Shown piece after piece: positions 38,516-50,832 of a stretch of DNA of 64,000 nt. The stretch is from Paralvinella palmiformis (taxonomy: Eukaryota; Annelida; Polychaeta; Terebellida; Alvinellidae), in contig JAODUP010000559.1 in assembly GCA_025642065.1 (NCBI GenBank), positions 62,001-126,000 on the forward strand, written 5' to 3'. Numbering within the stretch: position 1 is the stretch's first letter; every line of letters begins with the position of its first letter. Position numbers and translations under genes: made by a program. The notes beneath the pieces are model-generated. The model was not told the origin of the DNA. It saw only the letters and a program-made list of their open reading frames with translations, and made no database searches.

Positions 38516-39830
38516 ATGTCTTCTGAGCTCACTGTGACATAGTTAGCTGCTAGCTGATTGGCTAGTGCCATTAGGCATTTACGTCATAACGAGGCTTGGT
38601 GCAGTAAACACATCGATTTTTTCCTCTCGCTTCTCAGAAGATAGTTTTTATACGCGGTCTGCCCATCACAGGTTACCTACCCTAAACTATTACTCCTCAC
38701 TCACACACCCACAGACACACACACATAGAGAGAGAGACCCGTCATGAGTCGAAACGTCTCATTAATATTTCGTGCAGTTTTGTTTCGATGAGCATTTTTC
38801 AGTTGCATTAAAGTTTCACGTTTACAACAAGATGGTCTCTTGAATCAGCGCGCCCAGTCCGACTCCGAGGGCTTATAAAACACCTCAACTTTCGGGTAAC
38901 CGCCTCATTTCTGCTACTCATCTGCGGCGCGAGATCGAGACCGTTTAACTCAAAATATGTCGACTATACTATAGTCTAAATAGTAACCCTCTAACCTACC
39001 TGGGTAATGGCAAATATATCCATTCTTCATACCAGTCACCGACCGGGTACAAACAGAGAATATATATATATGTATTAAGAACCGTCCCAGTTCATCTTGC
39101 AGGTACAGATCTAGCTCATCGGGCTTGTTATCATTACACAACAAGCAGCTTCCGTCAGTCACATGGCCATAACAAAGTGTACCAATTGGCCGACTTAGAG
39201 CGGACCACGCAAACTTGGTACAAAAGGTTCGACCGTTCTCCAGTAGAGAGGCATACTTCTCCGATTTCGGAGAAGATGATTAGCCAGAAGCCGGGATCTC
39301 GTCTTGGTGGTGGTGCTATTGGTGCCGGCGGTGCTTGGCGTCGTGGTGATGACGTTGGTGGTGCAGTAGGGGGTGGCGCGACGATCACAATGCGGACCCA
39401 GATCGGCCACCATAACTGTGCGTTCGTTTTGCCATCGATTTAGCTGCGAGTTTTTGGCGTACAAAAAAATCACCATGTGTGGTGCGTATGTGTCAGCATG
39501 TGTGTGTGTGTGTGTGTGGTGAGCCGGGCTCTAGGAGCCTGACTGCTGGCCCATACTACACAGTGTGACCTCATTGGGTCAGCCCAAGCCCTCCCCCTCC
39601 TCCGCCTCTCGGTATTGACGCGTGGGCCTTCTATGGGGAGAACCGAGCCGATGGTGGCCTGAACGAGGGGTGTCACCTTCGGAAGAGGTTGGGTAACCGG
39701 CTCCGCCGTCGTTGTTTGTTCAACCAAGGCCAATCTGAATGGAGTCAAGGAACAGGCTCTTATATTTAAGTAATATTACAATTTATTGTTAGTTGAAGGG
39801 GAAGTTTGACGGTAAAGTGGCAATGACTAA

Positions 39831-39862
<32 letters not shown>

Positions 39863-40400
39863 TAATGACACAGAGAATCAAGACTCGTGAATACAACCGA
39901 GTGATTCACCAAGGGACTGAAATCAGAGAAGGGACTTCGCATGCTGAAACATGTAATATCTCACCAATGTGTGTGTGTGTGTGTGTGAGTGTGTGTGTGT
40001 GTGTGTGTGTTACATATAATAAAGGCATGGGCTCAGATTTTCGTGATGTTTATAATTCTTACAGAATTATGACCAAACGACCACTACCTAAATAGAAAAC
40101 AAATTATAAATATTAGTACATATATAATGCAGCTATAATTGGGAATAAAGCATATATATTAGTACATATAATATATATTAGGATAATAGTAAAATTTTCA
40201 CTCAGGTCAAAATAGCACGACTAGTTTCGGTTATAAGAAACTTTTATCAAGTGCATGCGTGCTTTGTTTTAACTGTTGATGGTGAGTTACAGGAATATTT
40301 AGGGATTTTTATTTGAAAATAACAGAACAGTTGACGACAATTGAATCAGCTTTACGCACAGTCTAATACTCGAATTGGTAGAATCGGATGACAGTTGAAG
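35820..40400. other. Gene-free region upstream of the NFIL3-like gene
   Basis: No protein-coding exon could be supported. Simple repeats are frequent: (CG)n near 35848-35857, (CA)n near 35980-35998 and 36249-36260, (ACGC)n near 36829-36846, (TA)n near 38490-38514, (GT)n near 39501-39518 and 39969-40010. A relatively CpG-rich stretch at 38130-38400 and a TATAAAA at 38874-38880 are possible promoter parts. The GGT-rich stretch at 39305-39375 translates to Gly-rich or Pro-rich peptides that look like simple-sequence artefacts. Confidence 0.4.
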
Positions 40401-40424
40401 TACTTACAAGCACAAGATAGGTAG

Positions 40425-40566
40425 GCTAAATGGGCCGAGCGACCTCCAAAGGTAACCAGGCGAAGTGAACAATGAAACGCCCATCAGACGTGAACACGCC
40501 GCGATTCGAACTCGAGTACTCGAGATCTGTGCCCAACCGCGCTACCAGTTAGACCACGGAGGTGCG
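40425..40566 (-). repeat. SINE family A, minus-strand copy
   Basis: GTAGGCTAAATGGGCCGAGCG, CCTCCAAAGGTAAC, GATTCGAACTCGAG and CTACCAGTTAGACCACGGAGG are the reverse complement of the family A body, B-box and A-box of the copy at 29056-29241. Confidence 0.75.
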
Positions 40567-40823
40567 TAGGTGTCCCGAGAGTAATTGTATGGCATTTAGG
40601 ACGTACCAGAGTTGTTTACAATGTCTTCTTACAATGTGGCACAATGTTGTAAATCTTATCGCTAACTCTTTTTGTGTTGTTATCCCCGGAGCCAAATAAA
40701 AGATGTAGCAAAAGGTTTTAAATCTAGATAGCGTATGAATAACATATATATAACATTGAGATAAACTCCAACAGTGACATGTGTGTCTTCATTGTCACCA
40801 ACGATAGAAAAGCACACCCACAC

Positions 40824-40854
<31 letters not shown>

Positions 40855-41074
40855 GTGTATGCTTACATAAGGTTTTATGTCGAAATAGCAGGTTGTATTT
40901 CACGGATTACTTCACATTTGTTACAATTCATTTAATAGGTCATTACTAGTATAACCGTTAGTATTATATATATATATATTACAAATTACGGGCCCGGGGT
41001 AACAAAATGCGGCATCAGAACCTCTTTTCATCTCTCCCCCTCTCTCTATGTGTGTGTGCGCGTGTGTAACTTTT

Positions 41075-41075
<1 letters not shown>

Positions 41076-41110
<35 letters not shown>
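41076..41110. repeat. (TA)n microsatellite
   Basis: About 17 TA units. Shorter TA runs lie at 40839-40855, 40965-40979 and 41547-41560. Confidence 0.9.
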
Positions 41111-41113
<3 letters not shown>

Positions 41114-41888
41114 AACTGTCTAGCTGAATTAAAGATAGAATGATAACAGTTATGTCATCAGAACAATGTATATGTCAGTCGTTCAGTACAATTGAGGTAT
41201 CATATCTCAAAACAATATTATTTAGGTCAAACATGATGCACTAGTGTATTAAACATGCAGATAAGTATTAAATTATATATCGTTATTATTGCAAAATCGA
41301 GTACCGGATAACAACTTTGGTAGGACAAACAACTGATTATTTTATGTGTGGTTTTTTTTTCTCGGGAAGTCCTTTGCAACACCATTTCATTTTTATTGTT
41401 TGTTTACAAATATTTGTGTGCGTGTTTGTTTACGTTACATCATTGCCGGCAAACCTGATTCTTACCAGGACAGTAATTGTGCATCAAGATCAACGATATA
41501 AGATAACAGTGTATGAACAATTTAATACATTCACACACACACATGTATATATATATATATACAGAGAGAGGGAGGGGCAGAGCGAGACTGGTGAGACATG
41601 TCTTAGCATAAAAGTGTTTTTTTGTGTTTCTATCCCCGGATGAATCGTTCAGAATTCGAGACTCTGTGCCAGTGCCTTATTCTACACTGCCAACACACAC
41701 ACATTGGCCATTGGGGTATGCGGAATACCCGACAAGGAAGTTGGATGATCCAGCTTGTATTATCCTCTCTCTCCCGCTGTTTTGTCTGCGGACACAACTG
41801 GATAGACGGATGAAACGTTATCTATTGAAATAATCACGGAACCAAATACCAAGAATCAGACATCCTTCAGAAGAACGCAAACATCCCA

Positions 41889-42095
41889 AAGCACAGTGGT
41901 TAGAACAGTGCGCTGAAAACCTCCCAGTTCCGAGTTCGTATCCGAAACAAGCTGCCCATTTGCTTGGGGGATATTTCCCAGCGAGTTACGATTCGGTTAG
42001 TACGTCCCACGTGTATGATCTGATGGCGATGCTCAACGAACAACTCGCCATGTTACGTACCCGCACCGGTCAGAATATTGCAAATAAACAATGAC
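41889..42095 (+). repeat. Probable tRNA-derived SINE of another family
   Basis: AAAGCACAGTGGTTAGAAC (A-box-like), then CCGAGTTCGTATCCGAAAC (degenerate B-box), followed by a ~150-bp body containing GGGGGATATTTCCCAGCGAG and ending in AATAAACAATGACGA. It is a single copy, so assignment rests on the tRNA-like head alone. Confidence 0.4.
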
Positions 42096-42329
42096 GAATG
42101 ACAAATCGCTAATGTTAGTTTCAGTTCGATATTTTCGCCCAAATGTTTATTTTTCTCGCTTATAATGACTTATCCCTTTCTGTGTCGAGCTGTAGTCGCG
42201 AGCGAAGTTTATATCCACGCTATACGCACACTTAAAAACGTCAACAAATAATTTATCTCCTTACGATATGTTACAGCGTGACGCAAGTGAAGACATAGAT
42301 TGTATACGTAGTTCTATAGCCCCCTAACG

Positions 42330-42545
42330 ATTTACCTAATAATAGCTACCTCAAATGAGGGAGACGCATATTATGGTCCGCCATTTAATGCTTCACCACG
42401 AGAACTAATTCTAAATCAATGTAGGATTTACAATATATCGCGTATTCGTCGGATAAACCATGGCCAGTTGCCTGGTTGGATGAAAAACCCCTACTACTAT
42501 AGTGCCACGGCCGGGATTCGAACCCCCAGCACAGCATGACCATGA
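42330..42545 (-). repeat. SINE family C, minus-strand copy
   Basis: GCTACCTCAAATGAGGGAG, TTAATGCTTCACCACGAG, CCAGTTGCCTGGTTGGATG and GGGATTCGAACCCCC are the reverse complement of the family C copy at 26835-27130. The tRNA head is truncated after the B-box. Confidence 0.65.
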
Positions 42546-42916
42546 ATAAGAAAGACCCACGCTCTTGGGTGTTTCCGGGATTTTAATTGACAGCTTCGTT
42601 TGGCCGACGTTCTGATTTGGCCTAATTCTTGAGTAGATTCTTAATTCATACTTCATTCCACTCAGAAAATGGGGGGGGGGTACGAGGTTTACCACTGAAC
42701 TTCAAGAGGTTATGTAGCGTATTTTTATATTTCTAAAATAAAGTTTTAAAAGTCTTGTTTTTCCTCGGTTCTTTTATATTTCTGCATGTGTATTTTTTAA
42801 GCAGAGGAAGCCTAATTACCGATTCAATATTTGGTGATATAATAACAAAAACAATAATAATAGCTGCTTCACGTTCTTGAATTAAATTATTTCATTAATC
42901 TCTCTCTCTCTCTCTC

Positions 42917-42987
<71 letters not shown>

Positions 42988-42991
<4 letters not shown>

Positions 42992-43694
42992 CATGGGGTC
43001 AATTCCATTTTGTCAATTCCAATTCCACCTCAAATTTATCAATTCCAATTCAATTCCAAAAATTCCAATTCCGTTTTTTTCCCCAACTCTTTTTTTGCTT
43101 AATATTTTTTACCATGAGTAGATACTCCGAGTACCTACTTGGAATACAAAGTAGATATTCCAAGTAGGAATGTCATGGAAGAAATATTTTATGAATTAAA
43201 AAATTAAATTATAAATTAATTTGTGGAATTTAATTTTGAACCAAAGTTCTGGATCAATTTGGTTCCAGTATATTGGTAACAGCACATGTAAGTGTTAATA
43301 TGGTAAAATTAGCGCAAGCCTAACCACAAGGCGCTTTTAGCTAAAGAGGTATTATATCACGTGGTAGATCATAGTCTTGGGTGCATCCCCATGTAAGAGT
43401 ATATTTTCTAATCATCAAAGGTGTGTTTATATTCCACTGCCCAGTAGAAGCCTTGAAACAAGTGTATTTGCTTAGCTCCGCCCAGCAGGGGTCAGACCCT
43501 GTATTTACTTTCACAAACCTGCTGGGTACTAAACCAAAGTTCTGGTTCAGTATGGTTCCAGTATATTGGTAACACCACATGTAAGTGTTAACATTGTAAA
43601 AATGGTATATTAAAATTCAAAATTTCTCAATTCCAATTCATTTTGTTTTTAAATAATCAATTCCAATTTCGGAATTGAATTGACCCCATGCCTG
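42988..43694. mobile_element. Non-autonomous terminal-inverted-repeat element 'CAGRCATGGGGTCAATTC', complete
   Basis: The left end CAGACATGGGGTCAATTCC and the reverse complement of the right end, CAGGCATGGGGTCAATTC, match at nearly every base, followed by tandem AATTCCAATTCC-type subrepeats at both ends. It is 707 bp and has no transposase frame. CAG...CTG ends suggest the hAT superfamily. It is inserted inside a (TA)n tract on both sides, so an 8-bp target duplication cannot be recognised. An internal direct repeat (TGGTTCCAGTATATTGGTAAC) is present at about 43260 and 43554. A second, interrupted copy is at 48407-51657. Confidence 0.75.
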
Positions 43695-43699
43695 ATATA

Positions 43700-43739
<40 letters not shown>

Positions 43740-44317
43740 CTAGATGGTTAATGTCCTTTTTATTACTCTGGCGCCTGTTGACGTCGTCTGAAGTAAAAAT
43801 AACCATTTTGTTTGAGACCTTCATCCGATCATATGTTGATGAATTTTGCATTGTACCCGGACTATGAGTTTTCCCACCCCCTCCACTAGGTGCGCCACTG
43901 AGCTCGATTCTTTTAGAGGATATTGGTGCTATAGAAGTTTTCAAATTTTTTCTTCTTATAATTATAATTAATCGAGCGCTCCTCTACATTTTCCAGTGTT
44001 TTAGGTCGATGTGTATATAAAATGGCAGATTATGGTATTGTGTTGCGCCTTTGTGTGCTCATATTTTCAGACTTGTATTTTTCGTACATTTAAAAATTTA
44101 AACAAACTATATTTGGTGGCTGGTGCTGCGTTGACTGAGTTTTATTTGATTTTGAATAGTGACAGGATTTTATAAAATCGGGATTCACCTCCATATCCTC
44201 GTCATAACTATGATCTTGCTTTTAGATTCAATACCATTTTCTATCGTTAGGGATCCGGCTGCCCGGTTAATAATACCGGCCATATTTTGTATTGGTGTGC
44301 CACCCAAATTGTTAGAA

Positions 44318-44482
44318 GAGTGATGCTTTACGGCCACTTTTGTGCGCATGGCAAGCTAAATGGGCCGAGCGACCTCCAAAGGTAATGAAGCGAAGTCAAA
44401 GATGAAACACCCTTCAGATATTCCCACGCCAAGATTAGAACACGGGTGGTAGTGATCTGTGGTCCGACACTCTACCATTAGA
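44318..44482 (-). repeat. SINE family A, minus-strand, perfect 14-bp TSD
   Basis: GCTTTACGGCCACTTTTGTG, AGCTAAATGGGCCGAGCGACC, GGTAATGAAGCGAAG, GAACACGGGTGGTAGTGATC is the reverse complement of family A. The direct repeat CCAAATTGTTAGAA at 44304-44317 and 44483-44496 is perfect. The head lacks its first bases, so the copy is slightly 5'-truncated. Confidence 0.85.
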
Positions 44483-44632
44483 CCAAATTGTTAGAAAATG
44501 TAGTTGTTTTCTAAGCAAGTTTTTTTCTGTCTTTCTTATATACACACAAAATAGCAACTGGTGACTATAATAATACGTCACGTTTAAAAAACCAAAATTG
44601 ACAGTTTGACCTCGATGGTAACATAGCCTTAA

Positions 44633-44698
44633 TAGAGATGATGATTGATGTTTTACGGCCATGTGCGCATGGTATAAGCTAAAGGGAACCAATTATAA
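44633..44698 (-). repeat. SINE family A, 3' fragment
   Basis: GATGATGATTGATGTTTTACGG and CCATGTGCGCATGGTATAAGC match the reverse complement of the 3' end of family A. Nothing further is present. Confidence 0.5.
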
Positions 44699-45138
44699 CA
44701 TCTAATGGGTGTGCAGATATACCACAGAAAGAACATCTGCTGGTGCACCGTATGACTTGATGAATATAATTGGTACCCAGAAGGCAAACAAGATTCTATA
44801 AAACCCTTTCACCTCGGCAAGAATGTGAACAGCCCAACTGACGTAATTGTTTCGAGTTTTGCAGTATAGCTGTTTGTAATCGGGGACATTATCAAACATT
44901 ATTTAAATAGTGCTTGTGTTTCAATTAGAATAATTAAATGGCCAAATTAGCTAATTATTAAATAATGATCAATATGACGTAAACAAATATCGTTTTATAT
45001 CAAATATACATTATTGATTGCCTAATTTGTATGTGATATTTGTGTGTCGGTAATTAAATGTGAAAAGAAACTGTGCAGTATTTAATATATTGATTTATTT
45101 CTTTAATTACATTTCTAAACCATTATTGTTGTGTTTAG

Positions 45139-45140
<2 letters not shown>

Positions 45141-45180
<40 letters not shown>
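45141..45180. repeat. (TA)n microsatellite
   Basis: About 20 uninterrupted TA units. Confidence 0.95.
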
Positions 45181-45181
<1 letters not shown>

Positions 45182-46501
45182 GGGACATGGAGTCACATTG
45201 ACTCTTGTTTCCGGTTTTACTTATTATAATTTACTTATTGTATTTAAATAATGAAATACCACAAATAAAATTGGATGGGGCGCGTTAGATGAAATGAAAT
45301 ATGTTAATTATTATTAAAATAAAAGTGTACAGGCATATGCAGTTTGCAGCCAGCGGGTATATAGATTTTAAGATATAAAACGTACATTTAAAGAGTATAT
45401 TATAACTGTTATTTTATGTTAACAAAAATCTCAAACAGAAAAACCAATTTAGGATCCCCATGATCAATCAATGTCAAGATATTATTTATTATACAAAGAC
45501 AGCCGAAAGTCTAATATTTTTTGCTGGGGAATGTTACGTCACGCCATAGTAGTATTCGAGGACGCGCGGTCTCCATTTTTTTAAATATTCTTAATTAATT
45601 TCAAACGCAATTTTGATGATGCTAAACATTTTATTACTAAGCACCAATATATGCCAATATCGTAAAAAATGTTAAACCCAAAAATAATAATTGAATAAAG
45701 ATAGATAATTAATTGCCGAAGTTGGGCCATTTATTGTGACATATAGACGGGGTGATCATCAATGGCAGGTCTCACCAAGATGGTTGTCAGCGACCAAACA
45801 CGGTCGATTGATATCTAGTTACATATCATTATATGTATATAATATATATTGACCAGTGCGCCAGATGTATCCACTTATGGTTCATTTCTAGTACGTATCG
45901 GACAATAAAGATATTTAATCTCATCTCTCATTATGTTAGTGCTACGTACGAAGAGTTGAACAGTTATACAAGACTACACAACTGTCTCTCGTCGTCCTGT
46001 GTCTAGTTTAAGCAGATTTTCATTCATTCGGGCGCATCTACCAAAATACCGGCGCACGCAATCATTTAACAACTGCTCCACGGGTATTCCGTAAACCCCG
46101 CACATTACGATCACATTTCGACGAATAGAAGTCTGAAATAAATCGAACATCGTAGATTAAATGTGCAGGTAAGCGGGGCGTGTTTTTAGAATTTAGCCAT
46201 CACAAGTCGGAGAACTGGTTACGCGAAAGCTGACCTTCGAAGAATGCCTTCAGTGAGTGACTTCGCCGTGTGCACGCAGTGCAGACTTGGAGCTCTGACA
46301 ATACGAGGGGTCGTTTTAAATTCACCGACTTATTCCGGGTCAGGGCTAGGGGTGTCACTATTCTTCACAGTGATGGCAGGATGAGGGTGATCTCTGAGCA
46401 CTTCGTCTATAATTTGCTTTCAACCTTCGAATGGCTTTTTACTGTTATCATTGCTTGACTGCTTCACAGTCTACTTCTACTCAATATAAAAGGCTTTAAA
46501 T

Positions 46502-46548
<47 letters not shown>

Positions 46549-46902
46549 ATATATATATATATATATATATATAATGTGTAAGAATACCTTAGCTTGAAGT
46601 CTCTTAACATATGGAACTATTATTGTATTACTGCCACACGTAGCTAACTATACCTGCTATAGTTAATATACGTTCATGAATGTAGTACAAGCTTACACGG
46701 TTTGCTACATGTGGGCATTACCGCTATGTCACCGACTCGTGTGTGTGTGTGATGTGTGTGTGTGTGTGTGTGTGTGAACAGTAAAAATTACCAAAAACAA
46801 GAACAATAATCTGCATATATTGTAAAGCAGAATTTTTATAGAATATATGTCGCTATATTTATTATTTAAAACAATCATGGTTACACATGCAGTAATATTG
46901 TT

Positions 46903-46935
<33 letters not shown>

Positions 46936-47400
46936 TAAACTTGTATAGACATGTGATGAATATTTTGATCATCCTTCACCATTATCAACAACTGGACACA
47001 TGAGTTTGTATACAAACATTCACGTACGTGTCTGCGAGTTATATCGTCGGAATCGATATTCGGCGTAATTTATTATCACAAAAAAGAAAAACATCCTCCA
47101 AACAAATACCAGTACCGACTGAGAAAACTATGACACGGTACATCAGTTGTATATCATTCACATTAGTATAGTGACACATTAACAGAATAGATTTTGTTAG
47201 ATTACTGCTTTAGGGTGGAAAAGATTTTATTTATGGCGAGGCATTAATATTAACACTAAATAATAATAATAATAATAATAATAATATAGATTGAATTCAG
47301 TGTCCTTATTAGTGCAATTTAAATGCTCTGTACAGAGTTACATATACATTTACAGACATCAATTAAACGAGCATTACCTGAAAAGGATAGTACATCGTAT
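45181..47400. other. Gene-free region
   Basis: No convincing exon. The 62-codon frame at 46270-46458 shows no known family. Large (TA)n tracts lie at about 46505-46573 and 46903-46933, a (GT)n tract at about 46739-46776, and an (AAT)n tract at about 47263-47286. Confidence 0.4.
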
Positions 47401-47418
47401 ATATATATATATATATAT

Positions 47419-47943
47419 CAGCGTTATTTGATTTAAACCGTTTGATTTAAATCATTGATTTAAATTGTGATTTGAATCACTGCAAAATATATAAAATCAT
47501 GCATTTTTATTATATTTTATTGATTAAAAAAAATACTAGTTTTGATGATTATTCCATGTATTTTTAAGTAATATAGATATTACCTTATTATTCAGATTAA
47601 CTGTAGCATAAATACAGTGAGAAATCACATAGATAGTTATCTCGCTTTGAATACATATCAGAAACAAAACCTGACTCTGATTACAGTATTATGTATTTTA
47701 TCAGTATATACTGATATTGTCAACTTCACAATGTCTGGCAGAAACAGGATTGTGTGTGGTTATACTTCGATAAGATTAACGTTGTGGGGAAAGCAATATG
47801 TTGGGGAAACATGCAAGAAATGTGACAACAAATGCAGGGACCTGTCACCAGAATATTTATTTAAAAAAAAGATTTAAATCTTATTTAAATTTAAAAAATC
47901 TTACTTTTTCATTTAAAACCCCCCAAACATGATTTATTCTCCA

Positions 47944-47948
<5 letters not shown>
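47419..47948. mobile_element. hAT-like non-autonomous element with ATTTAAAT-rich ends
   Basis: The left end CAGCGTTATTTGATTTAAACC and the reverse complement of the right end, AGGGTTGGAGAATAAATCATG, are loosely inverted. Both ends are rich in GATTTAAATC-type motifs. It is flanked by (TA)n on both sides. An open frame at 47617-47877 contains CKKCDNKCRDL, which could be the Cys-Cys part of a BED finger, the DNA-binding domain of hAT transposases. It has no His pair, so at best it is a relic. Confidence 0.5.

Positions 47949-47949
<1 letters not shown>

Positions 47950-47980
<31 letters not shown>
47950..47980. repeat. (TA)n microsatellite
   Basis: About 15 TA units directly abutting the hAT-like element at 47419-47948. 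Confidence 0.95.
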
Positions 47981-47982
<2 letters not shown>

Positions 47983-48039
47983 TTTAAAAATCATAGATCT
48001 ATCTATATTAATGAAAAATTTTAAATATGAAAAGTTTCT

Positions 48040-48208
48040 GTTTTACGGCCACTTTGTTTACACTGTAAGCTAAATGGGGCCAAATAACACCCAAAACTAA
48101 CGAGGAAGGGTAATAGAAGAAACACCCTTCAGACATAGGCAGACCGGGATTTGAACTTAGGGGGGTAGAAGTCTGTGGCCAACTGCGCTACCATTTCGGC
48201 CATGGATA
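48040..48208 (-). repeat. SINE family A, degenerate minus-strand copy
   Basis: TTTTACGGCCACTTTGTTTAC, AAGCTAAATGGGGCCAAATAAC, GAAACACCCTTCAGACATAGG, GGCCAACTGCGCTACCATTTC follow the family A order on the reverse strand, with many substitutions. Confidence 0.65.
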
Positions 48209-48372
48209 TGGGCCACCGCATATCAATTAATGAAGTTACATAAAATATATTAGGAATCATATACGTAACACACAGAGGGCAGACATTAGCATCTAATATA
48301 AGGTGATCTCATATATTCAATAATGATAACACAATTGTCAATATATTTAGAACAACGGGTTTAGCGCTCTGA

Positions 48373-48406
<34 letters not shown>

Positions 48407-48410
<4 letters not shown>

Positions 48411-50767
48411 CATTGGGGTCAATTCAATTTGGTCAATTCCACCTCAAATTTATCAATTCAATTCCAATTCCAAAATTTTCAATTCATTTTTTTTTGCCTA
48501 ATATTTTTTACCATGAGTAGATACTCCGAGTACCTACTTGGAATACCTACTCCGAGTAGTTTATATTCCAAGTAGAATTGTCATGGAAGAAATATTTAAC
48601 ATCCATCCTTCATCATATCTAATTTTATATACCTAATTTTGGGGCGGGGGGTTGAGAAATATGTTAACTTTAGGTGGTATTTCAAGACGTTTCAAGACAC
48701 ATACCCCCCCCACACACACACACAGACACTTAATAACACACATGCGCCCGGACGACCAAGAGCCATCACCAAGAAGAAGAAAAAGCTGTCTGTGACGAAA
48801 TTCTCGTGGAATTGGAAATCATTTCGTTATAACGGTATATACTTCCTCGTGTGAAGTTCTAAATCTAGGTGCAGCTGGTTTCTGATGTCAACAATCGCCA
48901 CACAATAATTTACCGCTAAATATTGAAATAACGAGTATTTTAGTTATCTGATTAGAGAGAAATCCGTAGTTATTTTATAATTTATTCCAACATTATATTC
49001 CTGATGATGACAATATTTTACGCCAGGAAAATATTCGGTTACAAGAATCCGTTTCGTTGGAAGTAAACTATTCTTGACTGGGCAAATCTGTAAAGACTGG
49101 GCATATATGTCAGTCGGTGATTTAATTAGGAAACGGATTAGCTTCGCTAACGCTGTCAACTGCTTTAGTACGTATGTCCCTTTTTATGGCCTACCACAAA
49201 AACTATAACTGTGTTTAATAATGATCGATATACAAGCAATTAGGTCAGTCTAATTCCTCGGCGATTGTCTGTCGTGTTTCGAACGTTTTCCAAATGATAT
49301 TGAGAAAACATTGATTGCTGGTGTTGTTGAAATTTGGGGTAGAGACATCTGGCGGTCGTCTTTTTGGGTACAGCCACCTGGTGTTACTGTTGGCCTTGGT
49401 GATGTCAGATATTACTGATGAGATGTCACATCTATTTAAATAGACTGGCAAGACAAATCAGAGTCGTATTTCGTTTTTATTGCAGTTTATTACAATCACA
49501 CTTCGGTACCGTAGACACATAACTACATGTGAATTTTAAGACAATAAGTAAAATTATCAAGCACCCCCCCTCCCAAATGAACAATTGAAAATGCACCAAA
49601 TAAATTTCAAATTTCGTTATATATCAATTGTATCCTACTGGGACCGAAAAACCATCAGTTTTCGTTATAAACATTTCGTAATATCCGAGTTTATTTACTA
49701 TGGAAGTAAATGGGAGCTTGACCCGATCAGCCTACCATTTTGATTTAGGTCTAGGTATACTATTTCGACACATTCCAGCTAGTTTTTATAATAAACTTTT
49801 ACTTGGTAGCCACACAAATCCATCACCCACGGCCAGATGTCACCACTTCCCAAAAGATGTACCCACACTCAGGGTTAGAAGCTAGTTGTTGGTGAGAACA
49901 GCGAGCCTAGCGAAGGTATGGTAGGGCGGGTTTGGGAGCATGCCTCAATCAGTTATATTAATGTGTGTAAGACATGATGCGATTCACAAGCATAAAAGCA
50001 TTTTGACAAAGGCGGGACATTTAAATAATGAGCCCTCTATAGTTGTTCAATAAGACGCTTCGTCATTGACCAAAATATGTAAACACGTCGCTAAGCAGCC
50101 AATCAAAGGGCTTCATGCACGCGATCATTAATGCCACCAGCTTCTTGTGAACTTCTTTTCACGATATTCTCCAACCCCCCCATTATGTGTATTAGCCCAG
50201 CGTGCTAATAGCATACACGTGTACATATTCTAATAGCCCACAGGTATTTCTATTAGTCCGGGGCTAATGAGCTAGCGCTTATTCGATCTCCGCCCACACG
50301 TAACGCAATGGTTGATATAATAACTTGAAGAAATAAACTATCTGTTGAATATTCGAGTTTATGTCTCTTCCAATCATAACGTTCGGTAAACGCATTAGGC
50401 GTTTAAATACGATATTATATCAAGGAACAGCTGATGGGTATTATGATCGTGCTGGATGCATTATAACAATCATAAATTATAAAATATGAGCTTAAACTAA
50501 ATTAACAAAAATAAAAGAGTTAAAGGGTAACTTTTTTATTTGTTCTGAACTGGCTTCGTATAGTGTGCGAAATCTTACGGTCTTTTATAAATACTGTCCT
50601 TATAAAAAATATATTTTGTATGCATATTTCGGAGTAATTCTATTGTAGTCGAACATTCAAACAAACCTGATTCGTATACTTTCTACGAACCTATATATAG
50701 ACTACCTCATTTAGAGTCGAATTAAGACCTTTAGAGACCATATAAACACTTAAAACATCATGGTACC

Positions 50768-50832
<65 letters not shown>

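Noticed and set aside
39155..39476. Pro-rich or Gly-rich open frames
   Set aside because: Derived from a GGT/GGC-rich low-complexity stretch. No start context, splice signals or known domain.
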